Of a stretch of DNA of 64,000 nucleotides, positions 36,256-45,633 are shown one piece after another. Positions within the stretch are counted from its first letter, which is position 1; each line of letters opens with the position of its first letter. Made by a program: the position numbers and the translations under genes. A model generated the notes under the pieces. That model saw nothing but the letters and a program-made list of their open reading frames with translations. It was not told the DNA's origin and did not search any database. Source of the stretch: Pantoea rwandensis. Its GTDB lineage: Bacteria; Pseudomonadota; Gammaproteobacteria; Enterobacterales; Enterobacteriaceae. The DNA lies in NCBI RefSeq assembly GCF_002095475.1, contig NZ_MLFR01000001.1, positions 620,001 to 684,000 on the forward strand, written 5' to 3'.

Positions 36256-37320
36256 TTAGGCCAACTGTTGCAGTACACGTATCACTCTTTCAGGCGTGAT
36301 TTCTACCGCTTCGTTATAAATAATCTCACCCGGTTTACAGGCTCGCTCAGCGACCAGCGACAACTGTTCTGGCGTAGCGTGATGGATACCAAGCTGCGAT
36401 AGTGAAACAGGTAGGCCGATCGCGATGCAGAAGTGCTTCACGCGCTGGTAAAATTCATCACTGGCTTGTTGCAACAGCAACTCAGCCAGCACGCCCACGG
36501 CCACTTTCTCACCGTGCAAATAAGCATGAGTCTCATGCAATTCACACAGACCATGATGAATAGCGTGTGCTGCAGCCACACCACCGGACTCAAAACCAAT
36601 ACCGCTTAGCAAAATATTGGCCTCAATAATGCGCTCTAACGCTTCCCCCGGTTGCTGGTCGCGACATTCAGCTAACGCCTGCTCGCCAAACTCAAACAAC
36701 GTATCCAGACACTGACGGGCTATCGTCCAGGCAATCGGCAAGCCACGCGTCCCGAAAGAGTTGTTGCTGTTACTCAGTCGACAAGCTTCAGCCTCACAAA
36801 ACGTTGCAAGGGCATCCCCCATACCTGCCACTAGAAAACGTGCAGGAGCCTGAGCAATCAATGCACTATCAACCAACACCAGGTCCGGGTTGCGTGGCAA
36901 GAAGAGATCATGGTCGACCGAGCCATCTTCACGATAAATCACCGCCAACGCACTGCAGGGGGCATCTGATGCTGCGATAGTGGGCACAATGATATTCGGC
37001 GTGGCGAGATGCCACGCCACCGCTTTGGCCGTGTCTAGTGCTTTTCCACCACCGAGGCCGACCACCACATCTGCCTGACATTGCTGTGCATGCCGTTGCA
37101 AGCGTGCAATCTCTTGTTTAGTACAATCGCCTGCGTGGCGTTCAATAAAGATGTCCACCAGATTGGCGCAGGCATTACGCACCGGCTCCTGCAATATCTC
37201 CCATACACCGCGATCAATAATCAGCAGGGGGCGCTGACCAAAACGAGAGATCTCTTGGCCAAGATGTTGTAAAGCATTCTGACCTTGCAGGTAGCGACCA
37301 GGGAAGCGCGCCCCTTTCAT
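36256..37320 (-). CDS. Iron-containing alcohol dehydrogenase, glycerol-dehydrogenase-like
   Basis: A 354-residue GldA-type enzyme: VGLGGGKALDTAKAVA (GGGK) for the cofactor, metal ligands in GMGDALATFCEAEA and in the His-rich HAIHHGLCELHETHAYLH. It likely reduces or oxidises a polyol with NAD. Start ATG 37320 is the first after the upstream SDR's stop; an alternative ATG at 37350 overlaps that gene. Its exact substrate is not known. Confidence 0.82.
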   Translation of the reverse strand: MKGARFPGRYLQGQNALQHLGQEISRFGQRPLLIIDRGVWEILQEPVRNACANLVDIFIERHAGDCTKQEIARLQRHAQQCQADVVVGLGGGKALDTAKAVAWHLATPNIIVPTIAASDAPCSALAVIYREDGSVDHDLFLPRNPDLVLVDSALIAQAPARFLVAGMGDALATFCEAEACRLSNSNNSFGTRGLPIAWTIARQCLDTLFEFGEQALAECRDQQPGEALERIIEANILLSGIGFESGGVAAAHAIHHGLCELHETHAYLHGEKVAVGVLAELLLQQASDEFYQRVKHFCIAIGLPVSLSQLGIHHATPEQLSLVAERACKPGEIIYNEAVEITPERVIRVLQQLA

Positions 37321-37336
37321 CCGCGATTGATTTTGA

Positions 37337-38106
37337 TTACCAGCAAACATAGCCACCATCCGCAAGAACAATGGAGCCTGTCATCAGGCTGGAAGCGTCG
37401 CTCGCCAGGAACAGCGCCACTGAGGCCACCTCTTCTGGCGTGCCTAAACGCTGCATGGGTGTACCACCGACCCAGTAGTGGTGCATCTCTGGATTTTCAT
37501 TCACATAAGCGGTCATTTCGGTGGCAATATAAGTTGGCGCAACCGCATTCACACGAACGCCACGCCCCGCCCACTCGGCAGCTAGCGAGCGCGTAAGATG
37601 GTGGACAGCCGCTTTCGATGCATTGTATTGCGACTGTTCCTGCGGTCGGTTAACAATGAAGCCCGACATGGAACCGACATTCACCACCGTACCGCCGCCT
37701 GCTGCGAGCATTGCTTTGCCAAAGGCACGACAGCACCAGAACACACCGTTAAGATTGACATCAATGACTTTGAGCCAATCGCTATCACTCATGGTCTCCG
37801 CTTTTTCACAGATGGAAATCCCCGCGTTATTAACCAGAATGTCAACGCGCCCATAACGTTGTACCATCTCATCACTGAGGGCATTTACTGCATCGGGTTG
37901 CGTGACATCCAGCGTATAGCTGTCCACCAGGTAACCCTTTTGACGCAAGCCTGCCGCTGCTTCCTCAGCACGTGCCCCATTGATATCCGTAATGGCCAGA
38001 CGGCGCCCGCTTCACCTAATGCGTCAGCAATAGCCAAGCCAATTCCTCTGCCCGCCCCCGTGATTACCGCCAGCTTGTCCGTGACGCGAAATCTCTCCAG
38101 ATACAT
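37337..38106 (-). pseudogene. SDR-family oxidoreductase, frameshifted
   Basis: Starts MYLERFRVTDKLAVITGAGR at 38106 with a good nucleotide loop (GAGRGIGLAIADAL). A missing base near 38002-38003 (GG where GGG is expected) breaks the frame; the second frame (to 37337) continues with AITDINGARAEEAAAGLRQK and the catalytic YNASK. Total 770 bases is one short of a multiple of three. Either an assembly error or loss of function. Confidence 0.8.
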
Positions 38107-38132
38107 AATTTGTCTCTCCTGAATGTGCGTGA

Positions 38133-39638
38133 TTAGCCCACAACCAGCGCATCAAGCTGGTCGTACAGCGCCTGGCTGTTGAAGTAGAGTTGGTTGAAAA
38201 TAGGTTGCATCTGCTGATAAATCTCCTGCCATGCGGGATCCGGCATCACCTCTTCGCTGTAATGGACAAAGCGATCCGCGGCGGTCTGCGGGGAAAGCGC
38301 GTGCCCAACAGCAGCGGCAGCCAGAGCGGCACACCCCAGAACGCTGCATTCCGCTTCTTGAGGCACCGAAACTGGCACGCCATAGATGCTGGCTTTGATT
38401 TTTAACCACAATGCGGAACGTGCACCGCCGCTGGAGGCAACGATACGTTCCAGTTTTTGCCCGGTTGCAGCTTGCATAATCGCAATGTGGCGAGCAGCGG
38501 CAAAAGCCACGCCTTCCATGATGGCGCGGTGTAGTTCAGGTAAACGGTGATTAGCAGCCAAGCCAAAATATTGTGCACGTGCATTTCGATGTGAACCCAG
38601 CCGTTCGCCGGTGAGATAAGGCAGGAAGAACAGACCCCGCGATCCCGGAGGTGCTTCGGTGGCTAATGCATTGACCTCTGCATAGCTCAGGTTATTTTCG
38701 TGCAGTGTACGCCGGGCCCAGCGCATGCCGTCTCCCCCCGTTTCCAGCAGAACAAAAGGCCCCCAATCACCGGTGCATGTCGCAACATTGGAAATCTCTG
38801 CATCAAGGAGTGGTCGTGGTGCAATAGTGGTGATAATGCATGATGTACCGGTGACATCTGATCCCATGCCCGGACGTGACACCCCCGATCCCAACAGAGC
38901 CATAGGATAATCGCCGCCACCCACCAGCACGGGCGTGCCCGCACGTAAGCCCAATTGGGCTGCAACGCCTGGCTGTAACACACCGAGTATCTCGCTGGCT
39001 TCACGAATGGGAGGCAAAATGGCGGCAGGAATCGCCAGCCGCTCAAGCATGATGCTTGACCAGTTACCGGATTGAGGATCCATCATGAAGCTGCATGAAG
39101 CTTCAGTGCGATCCTGAGCGAGTTCGCCCGTCAGTTGGAAGTTGATGTAATCCTTGGGCATCAGCACCACCGCGGTGCGTGCCAAAGCATCGGGTTGGTG
39201 GTCACGCAGCCACTGTAGTTTAAATCCCGGCCAAGCTGGTGTGGCCGGGTTACCACTGTGCGGTAAATAAGTCTGAGGTGCGAAACGTTGTTCGAAGTCG
39301 ATCACATGGTGTGTGGTGCGCTTGTCGTTCCAAAGCATCACATTGTCATTAACCAGTTGCCCTTCGGCATCCAGCAACACGGTACCGTGCATCTGACCAC
39401 AAGCACAGATCGCAGCAATACGCATTGCAGCATCGGGGTGTTGCAGCACCAACTGCCGAATGCTGTGACACACACCATCCCACCAGTCGGTGGCCGCCTG
39501 CTCTGCCCAACCATATTGAGGAACTTTTTGTTCGTACTCTTTACTGGCGATTTGCACAATCTTCCCATCTCGGTCCACCAGTGCAGCCCTCGCGCTGCCA
39601 GTGCCGATATCAATGGCGAGGTAATAATCCTGATTCAT
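38133..39638 (-). CDS. FGGY-family sugar kinase (xylulokinase-like)
   Basis: A 501-residue kinase of the FGGY family: N-terminal phosphate loop LAIDIGTGSARAALVD (7-22), sugar-site CACGQMHGTVLL (about 80-91), and C-terminal ASSGGARSALWLKIKASIYG. It phosphorylates a pentulose or a related sugar using ATP. Among family members it looks closest to xylulokinases, but the substrate is not certain. It is in the middle of the ABC-transport/dehydrogenase operon. Confidence 0.84.
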   Translation of the reverse strand: MNQDYYLAIDIGTGSARAALVDRDGKIVQIASKEYEQKVPQYGWAEQAATDWWDGVCHSIRQLVLQHPDAAMRIAAICACGQMHGTVLLDAEGQLVNDNVMLWNDKRTTHHVIDFEQRFAPQTYLPHSGNPATPAWPGFKLQWLRDHQPDALARTAVVLMPKDYINFQLTGELAQDRTEASCSFMMDPQSGNWSSIMLERLAIPAAILPPIREASEILGVLQPGVAAQLGLRAGTPVLVGGGDYPMALLGSGVSRPGMGSDVTGTSCIITTIAPRPLLDAEISNVATCTGDWGPFVLLETGGDGMRWARRTLHENNLSYAEVNALATEAPPGSRGLFFLPYLTGERLGSHRNARAQYFGLAANHRLPELHRAIMEGVAFAAARHIAIMQAATGQKLERIVASSGGARSALWLKIKASIYGVPVSVPQEAECSVLGCAALAAAAVGHALSPQTAADRFVHYSEEVMPDPAWQEIYQQMQPIFNQLYFNSQALYDQLDALVVG

Positions 39639-39648
39639 GGGGTTCTCC

Positions 39649-40629
39649 TTAACGTTTCAGCCAGCCAGTGCCTTTTTGCAATAGCATCGCTAACACGATG
39701 ATTACGCCCATGCATACCTGTTGGTGATAGCCCGGCACATTAATCAGGTTCATGATGTTGCCAATCACCCCAAAAACCAGCACACCCAACAGCGTGTTAA
39801 GCACGCCACCTCGCCCGCCGGCCAGGCTGGCACCACCGATCACTACCGCTGCGATCACATCCAGTTCTGCTCCCACACCAACAGTGGCCGACCCTACGCC
39901 TGAACGACTGGTAATGATCACGCCTGCTAAGGCTGCCAGTGCACCGGAAATGGCATACACGGCCAGCACGTAGCGCGCCACTGGAATACCCGACAGATGT
40001 ACCGCCTCTTCATTGGAACCGATGGCTTTGATCAAGCGGCCAAAACGAGTGAGGTTGAGTAAAATTGCCGCTGCAATGAACACGCTTAACATCAGCAGCA
40101 CTGGCAACGGCACACCAAACAGGCTTGACGTGCCGAAATCGGTAATCGCATCGCCGGTGTCTCCCATCATTACCGGCTGTCCATTCGAGATGATCAACGC
40201 CAGGCCTCTTGCTACCGCCATCATCGCTAGCGTCATAACAAAGGGTTGCAGCCGCAGATACGCCACCAGAAAACCGCTCACCAAGCCGCACAACATGCCA
40301 GCTACCAGCACCAGAGCAACGGAAGCACCCGCGCTGTAATGGTTAACGATAATGGCTGAAAGCACGCTGCCAAACGCGGCTACCGAGCCAACCGACAGGT
40401 CAATACCTCGTGTTAGAATGACCAGCAACATACCGACCGCCATGATCCCAGTCCCCGAAACCTGGCGCAGGACGTTCATCACGTTGCGCTCACTCAGGAA
40501 TGAAGAAGAGAGTGAGGCAGCGCAAATCACCAGCAGCACAAAAATAATCGCCGTGCCGTAGCGGCGGAAAAACTCACCGGCATCAAACGGGACCTTACGC
40601 CCGCCAGAACTGACTGACAAGGAACTCAT
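39649..40629 (-). CDS. Sugar ABC transporter, permease (RbsC-like)
   Basis: A 326-residue inner-membrane permease with 8-10 helices, of the ribose/xylose-type (BPD_transp_2). Family features: VLRQVSGTGIMAVGMLLVIL (about 54-73) and AVVIGGASLAGGRGG near the end. It overlaps the ATPase upstream by four bases. Confidence 0.87.
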   Translation of the reverse strand: MSSLSVSSGGRKVPFDAGEFFRRYGTAIIFVLLVICAASLSSSFLSERNVMNVLRQVSGTGIMAVGMLLVILTRGIDLSVGSVAAFGSVLSAIIVNHYSAGASVALVLVAGMLCGLVSGFLVAYLRLQPFVMTLAMMAVARGLALIISNGQPVMMGDTGDAITDFGTSSLFGVPLPVLLMLSVFIAAAILLNLTRFGRLIKAIGSNEEAVHLSGIPVARYVLAVYAISGALAALAGVIITSRSGVGSATVGVGAELDVIAAVVIGGASLAGGRGGVLNTLLGVLVFGVIGNIMNLINVPGYHQQVCMGVIIVLAMLLQKGTGWLKR

Positions 40630-42140
40630 CTGAAATTCTCCGCATGGGAAAGTGAGGAGCGATGTGTCATCGCCATGGAAAGTAGATTCTCTTCGGAGTA
40701 GTCGTCAGGTTGCAGCTCGCCACAGATGGCGCCTTCGGACATCACGAGTACGCGGTTGCATAGCCCAAATAATTCAATGTGTTCTGATGAGATAACAACA
40801 ACTGCCATGCCCTGCTGAGCAAGTTCAGCGATCAATTGGTAGATTTCACGCTTTGCCCCAACATCCACGCCGCGCGTGGGTTCATCCAAAATAATGACCT
40901 GCCCACCCAAGTTGAACCACTTTGCCAGTACCACCTTTTGCTGGTTTCCCCCCGACAACGAAGAGACTGGCGCGTGCAGTCCGGCACACTTCAGACGCAT
41001 CTGCTGTGCCAATTTGCTTACAACCTGAGTTTCACGTGATGAATGGATAAAACCAAGTGGAGCCATGACCGCTTTATCATTCGCCATAGTGACGTTGGCT
41101 CGAATGGGCATATCGAGAACCACGCCCTGCCGTTTGCGATCTTCAGGTACCAGCGCAATGCCCGCTTTGACCGCCTGCTGTGGAGAACGCAGAGAGACTT
41201 TTTTACCGTGCAGGTATATGTCACCGCTGTCACATCGGTCAGCACCGAAGATCAGGCGCGCCACTTCGGTGCGGCCAGATCCCACTAAGCCACCCAGCCC
41301 CACCACTTCTCCGGCACGCACGCTGAAACTGACATCGCGCACTTTGCGACGAGCATTAAGTTTCTCTACACGTAAAACTTCCTCACCCATGCCATATGTC
41401 GCGCGATCGCTGAAGAGTTGATCAACAGGGCGGCCGACCATCAGCCGGATCACTTCTTGTAGCGTGGTCTGTTGCGGTGATTCAGTCGCGATCCACTGGC
41501 CATCCTTCATAATGGTCATGCGGTCAGCTATCCGAAAAACTTCATCGAGGCGATGAGAGATATAAACAATTGCCACGCCCACACTGCGCAGATCACTAAT
41601 AATCTCAAGTAAGCGATTGGCATCTTGAGTTGAAAGCACCGCCGTTGGCTCATCAAATACGATGACGCGTGCGTCTTGTGACAAAGCGCGCGCTATTTCC
41701 ACGATTTGCTGATGCGCGACCGAGAGATCACCGACGGTCGCAGCCGGATCTATCTCAAACCCCAGTCGGCGCAAGATATTCGCAGCTTTGGCTCGCAATT
41801 TCGGCCAGGCGATAAACGTTGGAAGATCGTGCAAGAAAATGTTCTCAGCCACCGTTAACTCTTGTGCCAGAGCCATTTCCTGATGAATCAATGTAATACC
41901 ACGCGCCATCGCCGCTTTTGGACCTTTGATCTGTACCGCTTCACCCTTGTCGTAAACGGTACCGCTATCGGGCGTATGTTCCCCCCCCAATACGCGCATC
42001 AGCGTGGATTTTCCGGCCCCGTTCTCACCTAATAGCGCATGAACTTCACCCGCGCGAATCTGTAACTGGGCACCCTTGAGGGCATGAATGCCGCCAAACG
42101 TTTTGACGATATCGCGCAGTTCAATCAGTGGCTGAACCAT
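40626..42140 (-). CDS. Sugar ABC transporter, double ATP-binding protein (RbsA-like)
   Basis: A 504-residue protein with two ATPase domains. The first has GENGAGKST and a complete signature; the second (from about 260) has a degenerate Walker A (GLVGSGRTE) but signature SLSGGNQQKVVLAKW and VIILDEPTRGVD, as is usual in CUT2 transporters. Start ATG 42140 (MVQPLIELRDIVK). It fuels the permease downstream. Confidence 0.88.
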   Translation of the reverse strand: MVQPLIELRDIVKTFGGIHALKGAQLQIRAGEVHALLGENGAGKSTLMRVLGGEHTPDSGTVYDKGEAVQIKGPKAAMARGITLIHQEMALAQELTVAENIFLHDLPTFIAWPKLRAKAANILRRLGFEIDPAATVGDLSVAHQQIVEIARALSQDARVIVFDEPTAVLSTQDANRLLEIISDLRSVGVAIVYISHRLDEVFRIADRMTIMKDGQWIATESPQQTTLQEVIRLMVGRPVDQLFSDRATYGMGEEVLRVEKLNARRKVRDVSFSVRAGEVVGLGGLVGSGRTEVARLIFGADRCDSGDIYLHGKKVSLRSPQQAVKAGIALVPEDRKRQGVVLDMPIRANVTMANDKAVMAPLGFIHSSRETQVVSKLAQQMRLKCAGLHAPVSSLSGGNQQKVVLAKWFNLGGQVIILDEPTRGVDVGAKREIYQLIAELAQQGMAVVVISSEHIELFGLCNRVLVMSEGAICGELQPDDYSEENLLSMAMTHRSSLSHAENFR

Positions 42141-42184
42141 GATTCTGTTCCCAGGTAGAGGGGCGATGTTGCTGCCCCGAGCAA

Positions 42185-43159
42185 TCAAAAGATCGAGTCA
42201 GCTTTGTAGAATTGGTCCACGTTCTGCTGCGTCACCGCTGCAGGCTTGGTGTAATAGACACGAGGGAAATCCGCAGCCAGTTTGCCTTGGTACGCTTCAA
42301 CACCAAACTGTGCGGCGAGCGTGCCAATCTGATCGGGATCGTTTAAGCCTGTCGCACCGTATTTCCCCTCTTTAATCAGACGGTAAGCCTCTTTCTGCCC
42401 ATCTGCAGCAGCCAGCAATACCACTTTGTCTGCCTTGCCCGCCGATTCCAGCGCTTTACGTGCGCCCAAGACCATGGAGTCATTCTCACCCAGCACCACG
42501 TTGATATCGGGATGTGCAACCACGAGATCCTCCATCGCTTTCAGTCCCCCTTCTTGTGTCCAGTCTCCCCAACCTTGGCCCACAATCTGGAATCCCGCTG
42601 AGCCACCCTGCTGCAATTGCGCCTCAGTTAAGCCACGAATCACCCCTAGCCGACGTTCTTCACCAACAACGTTGCCTTTTGATCCTGAAAGCAGTGCAAT
42701 TTTTAACGGCTGCCCTTTCATTTTGTTTGCCAGCCACGCGCCAGTGAGACGACCGTTCTGGTCGTTAGAGGATTGCACCAGCGTGAGATAACTGGCTCGC
42801 GGGTTTAGCGCACTGTCGAACACCACGACTTTCACTCCCGCCTTACTGGCGGCATTAACCGCAGGCACCAGACCTTCAGGATCGCGAGGGTCAATCAGCA
42901 GCACGTTAACTCCCTTCGCTACCATGTCCTCGACATCACTGATCTGTTTAGACATGTCATTACGGCCATCTGATGTTGTGACCTTACAGCCCAAAGCGCT
43001 GGCTTTTTTGCTCGCCGCATCAAGCGCGGCAGCATAGTAAGGCGCACCAAGGGTGAACATAGAAATGCCCACCAGGCAGGGGTCTGCCGCCCGCGCTGTT
43101 CCGGCGAGCAGGCTAGTGATAGCAAGGGCATAGCATGAAAGTTTGTAGGGCAGTCGCAT
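42185..43159 (-). CDS. Sugar ABC transporter, periplasmic binding protein (RbsB-like)
   Basis: A 324-residue exported protein; the signal peptide ends GTARAADPC. Periplasmic-binding-protein-I fold like ribose/galactose binding proteins (FTLGAPYYAAALDAASKKA; LLIDPRDPEGLVPAVNAAS). It sets the specificity of the transporter. First gene of the minus-strand operon, facing the isomerase operon across a 232-base control region. Confidence 0.88.
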   Translation of the reverse strand: MRLPYKLSCYALAITSLLAGTARAADPCLVGISMFTLGAPYYAAALDAASKKASALGCKVTTSDGRNDMSKQISDVEDMVAKGVNVLLIDPRDPEGLVPAVNAASKAGVKVVVFDSALNPRASYLTLVQSSNDQNGRLTGAWLANKMKGQPLKIALLSGSKGNVVGEERRLGVIRGLTEAQLQQGGSAGFQIVGQGWGDWTQEGGLKAMEDLVVAHPDINVVLGENDSMVLGARKALESAGKADKVVLLAAADGQKEAYRLIKEGKYGATGLNDPDQIGTLAAQFGVEAYQGKLAADFPRVYYTKPAAVTQQNVDQFYKADSIF

Positions 43160-43391
43160 GATGTTCTCCTGAGGCTCCGGGAAAGGTTCAAACCCGAAAG
43201 CGCATCTTTATGATTGGTCACTTACTCACCTTTTTGCGTATTATTATTACCAAACACCAAACACATAAAACGATAATTTGTCGTTTTTTGCGCAAAATCA
43301 CAAAATTTTAACATTCATTTAAATATTTACTGTGATTAAAAATACTTATTATGTACTTTTATTACCAAACACCACAATGCGGAGTATTTAG
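43160..43391. promoter_or_regulatory. Divergent control region with direct repeats
   Basis: Two identical copies of TTATTACCAAACACCA lie at 43244-43259 and 43359-43374, one near each divergent promoter (115 bases apart). Between them AAAACGA/TCGTTTT (43267-43287) forms an inverted repeat with a seven-base centre. These are likely operators for the RpiR-family regulator encoded at the end of the right-hand operon. Confidence 0.6.
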
Positions 43392-44018
43392 ATGAAATGG
43401 GTTGAACCAATCGGTTGTCAGGTCGATTTGCAAAATGGCCTGATGCAAAACAGCAGTGGCCACTATCAAAAACACCTCAACGATCTCGCCGGACTCTATG
43501 CCGATGAAGATGCGTACAAAGCCCTGTTGAGCCAAATCGGCAATGCGGTGGTGTATGAGGTGACCGAGTGGCGTCCACCTGCACGGAGCAGCGATATGAT
43601 CTTCGGGTTAACACGCATGATTCCTGGTCGTGTAGGCAAGGAGTTCTTTTTAACCCGTGGCCATATCCATGCCATAGCCGATCGCCCTGAGGTTTATTAC
43701 GGCCAGCGTGGTGAAGGCCTGATGCTGATGGAGTCACCCGATGGTGAAACGCGGATCATCGAAATCAAACCACAAACGGTTTGCTATGTGCCGCCTTACT
43801 GGATCCACCGTTCGGTGAACACAGGTAACGATGATCTGGTGATGTTATTCGCATACCCGTCTGATGCCGGTCAGGACTACGACATCATTTCCCGTTCTGG
43901 TGGGATGCGAAAACGTGTCATGGCTGACGCGCAACGAGGTTGGTTCTTGGAGGATAACCCGGCTTGGCAACCGCGTAGTACGGAGCAGGTACAGCAACTT
44001 CTTACGGAGGTCATATAA
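43392..44018 (+). CDS. Cupin-type glucose-6-phosphate isomerase family protein
   Basis: A 208-residue cupin that matches the archaeal-type phosphoglucose isomerase: metal ligands in TRGHIH (His91, His93), Glu100 with Tyr102 in RPEVYYGQRGEG and His in PPYWIHRSVN. It interconverts an aldose and a ketose phosphate. Bacteria already have a classical Pgi, so here it probably isomerises a different sugar phosphate. First gene of the right-hand operon. Confidence 0.83.
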   Translation: MKWVEPIGCQVDLQNGLMQNSSGHYQKHLNDLAGLYADEDAYKALLSQIGNAVVYEVTEWRPPARSSDMIFGLTRMIPGRVGKEFFLTRGHIHAIADRPEVYYGQRGEGLMLMESPDGETRIIEIKPQTVCYVPPYWIHRSVNTGNDDLVMLFAYPSDAGQDYDIISRSGGMRKRVMADAQRGWFLEDNPAWQPRSTEQVQQLLTEVI

Positions 44019-44668
44019 TGACGCGGATTTTTGAGCGCACAGCGGAGATTGGCATAGTACCGGTCATCGCTATCGAACACGTTAAAGATGCACTGCCTTT
44101 GGCCGACGCACTGTTGGAAGGGGGTCTACCGCTGGCAGAAATTACGTTTCGAACTCCGGCAGCGGCTGAGGTGATCGCCATACTTACGCACCAACGTCCT
44201 GAACTGCTGGTCGGTGCAGGCACACTTCTCAATGCTGAGTCGGTGAAACAGGCTAAAGAGAGCGGTGCCGCATTTGGTCTGGCACCCGGCTTTGATCCGC
44301 TGGTACTTGATGCTGCGACAACATATCAGCTGGATTTTGCGCCGGGTATAATGACGCCAAGCGATCTGTCACTCACCGTAGCTCGCGGACTGCGCGTAGC
44401 AAAATTCTTCCCCGCTGGCATTGCAGGTGGCCCCGGAGCATTAGCCGGTATCAGCGCGCCCTTTTCCCATGTTGGAATGCGCTTTATCCCAACAGGCGGT
44501 ATCACTCAGAACTCGATGGGCGAGTGGTTGCGGCTACCGCAGGTGCTGGCGGTTGGCGGCACCTGGATTGCACGTAGCGAAGACATTCGAGAGGGCAACT
44601 TTGCACAGATCACTCGCCTTGCTCGCGCAGCACGCCAACAGGTGCAACAGATTCGGGAGCAAGCATAA
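44018..44668 (+). CDS. KDPG/KHG-type aldolase
   Basis: A 216-residue class I aldolase: Glu41 in AEITFRTPAA, Schiff-base Lys129 in LRVAKFFPAG, and GAGTLLN. It cleaves 2-keto-3-deoxy-6-phosphogluconate (or a close analogue) to pyruvate and an aldehyde phosphate. Start ATG overlaps the isomerase stop (TAATG). Its presence suggests the pathway ends in a 2-keto-3-deoxy acid phosphate. Confidence 0.88.
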   Translation: MTRIFERTAEIGIVPVIAIEHVKDALPLADALLEGGLPLAEITFRTPAAAEVIAILTHQRPELLVGAGTLLNAESVKQAKESGAAFGLAPGFDPLVLDAATTYQLDFAPGIMTPSDLSLTVARGLRVAKFFPAGIAGGPGALAGISAPFSHVGMRFIPTGGITQNSMGEWLRLPQVLAVGGTWIARSEDIREGNFAQITRLARAARQQVQQIREQA

Positions 44669-45633
44669 TGGCTACCTATACCCCTGCCGATAGGCCAACG
44701 CTCTACTTTATTGGTGTCACAACCAAGAGCAGTTCAATTATGAAAGTGTTCCCTGCCTGGGCCGATCTGTTGCGCCTCGGTGATGTCACGATTAAAGGTA
44801 TCGACTTCCCTCCCGGTGCATCTCCTGAGTCGTATCGCGCTGCAGTCGCATTTATTAAGCAGGATCCGCTTTCTTTGGGCGCGCTGGTGACTACGCACAA
44901 AATTGATTTATTCAACGCTTGCGGTGATCTGTTTGATCACGTCGATCCCCTGGCGGCTTTGCTGGGTGAAACCAGTTGCCTGGCAAAGCATGATGGCAAA
45001 CTGCACTGCTACGCCAAAGATCCGATCTCATCAGGCCTGACACTGGAAGGTTTCCTGCCTGAACACGCCTTTGAGCAGCCCCGCGAAGTGCTGATCTTGG
45101 GCGCTGGTGGCGCCTGTATTGCCATTAGTTGGTATCTCATGCACCCCTCTCGAGGCAACAACCGGCCTGCACGGTTGATAGTAAGTGACCGTAGCGAGAA
45201 ACGACTTGCGGAATTAGCAGCGCTTCATCAACAGTTCGACCCCGATTTCCATGTCAGTTACCACCTTGTGCAAAGCGCAATAGAAAGCGATGCACTGATT
45301 AATGCACTCGCACCAGGCAGTGTGATCATCAACGCCACTGGAATGGGAAAAGACTTGCCCGGTTCCCCCATCAGTAGTGCCGCTCATTTCCCAGAAAACT
45401 CTATTGTTTGGGAGCTGAATTATCGCGGGGAGCTGACATTTCTCCATCAAGCTCGCTCACAACAGCAGGCGCAGCAGCTGCAACTGGAAGACGGCTGGAA
45501 CTACTTTATCCATGGCTGGACGCAGGTGATAGCAGAAGTGTTCGAACTGCCTGCGGATGCAGTGACAAATAAAGCCTTTAACTCGCTCTCAGATTGTGCT
45601 GCTCGAGTGAGTGGGCAGGAGAACGCACGATGA
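44668..45633 (+). CDS. Shikimate-dehydrogenase-like NAD(P) oxidoreductase
   Basis: A 321-residue AroE-fold protein: substrate region with ALVTTHKIDLFN, where the Lys matches the catalytic Lys of shikimate dehydrogenase, and a Rossmann loop VLILGAGGACIAISWYL (about 146-162). It is longer than typical AroE (about 270). In a sugar operon it is unlikely to make shikimate; it may oxidise a cyclic or branched polyol intermediate. It sits tightly between the KDPG-type aldolase and a 2-hydroxyacid dehydrogenase. Confidence 0.78.
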   Translation: MATYTPADRPTLYFIGVTTKSSSIMKVFPAWADLLRLGDVTIKGIDFPPGASPESYRAAVAFIKQDPLSLGALVTTHKIDLFNACGDLFDHVDPLAALLGETSCLAKHDGKLHCYAKDPISSGLTLEGFLPEHAFEQPREVLILGAGGACIAISWYLMHPSRGNNRPARLIVSDRSEKRLAELAALHQQFDPDFHVSYHLVQSAIESDALINALAPGSVIINATGMGKDLPGSPISSAAHFPENSIVWELNYRGELTFLHQARSQQQAQQLQLEDGWNYFIHGWTQVIAEVFELPADAVTNKAFNSLSDCAARVSGQENAR

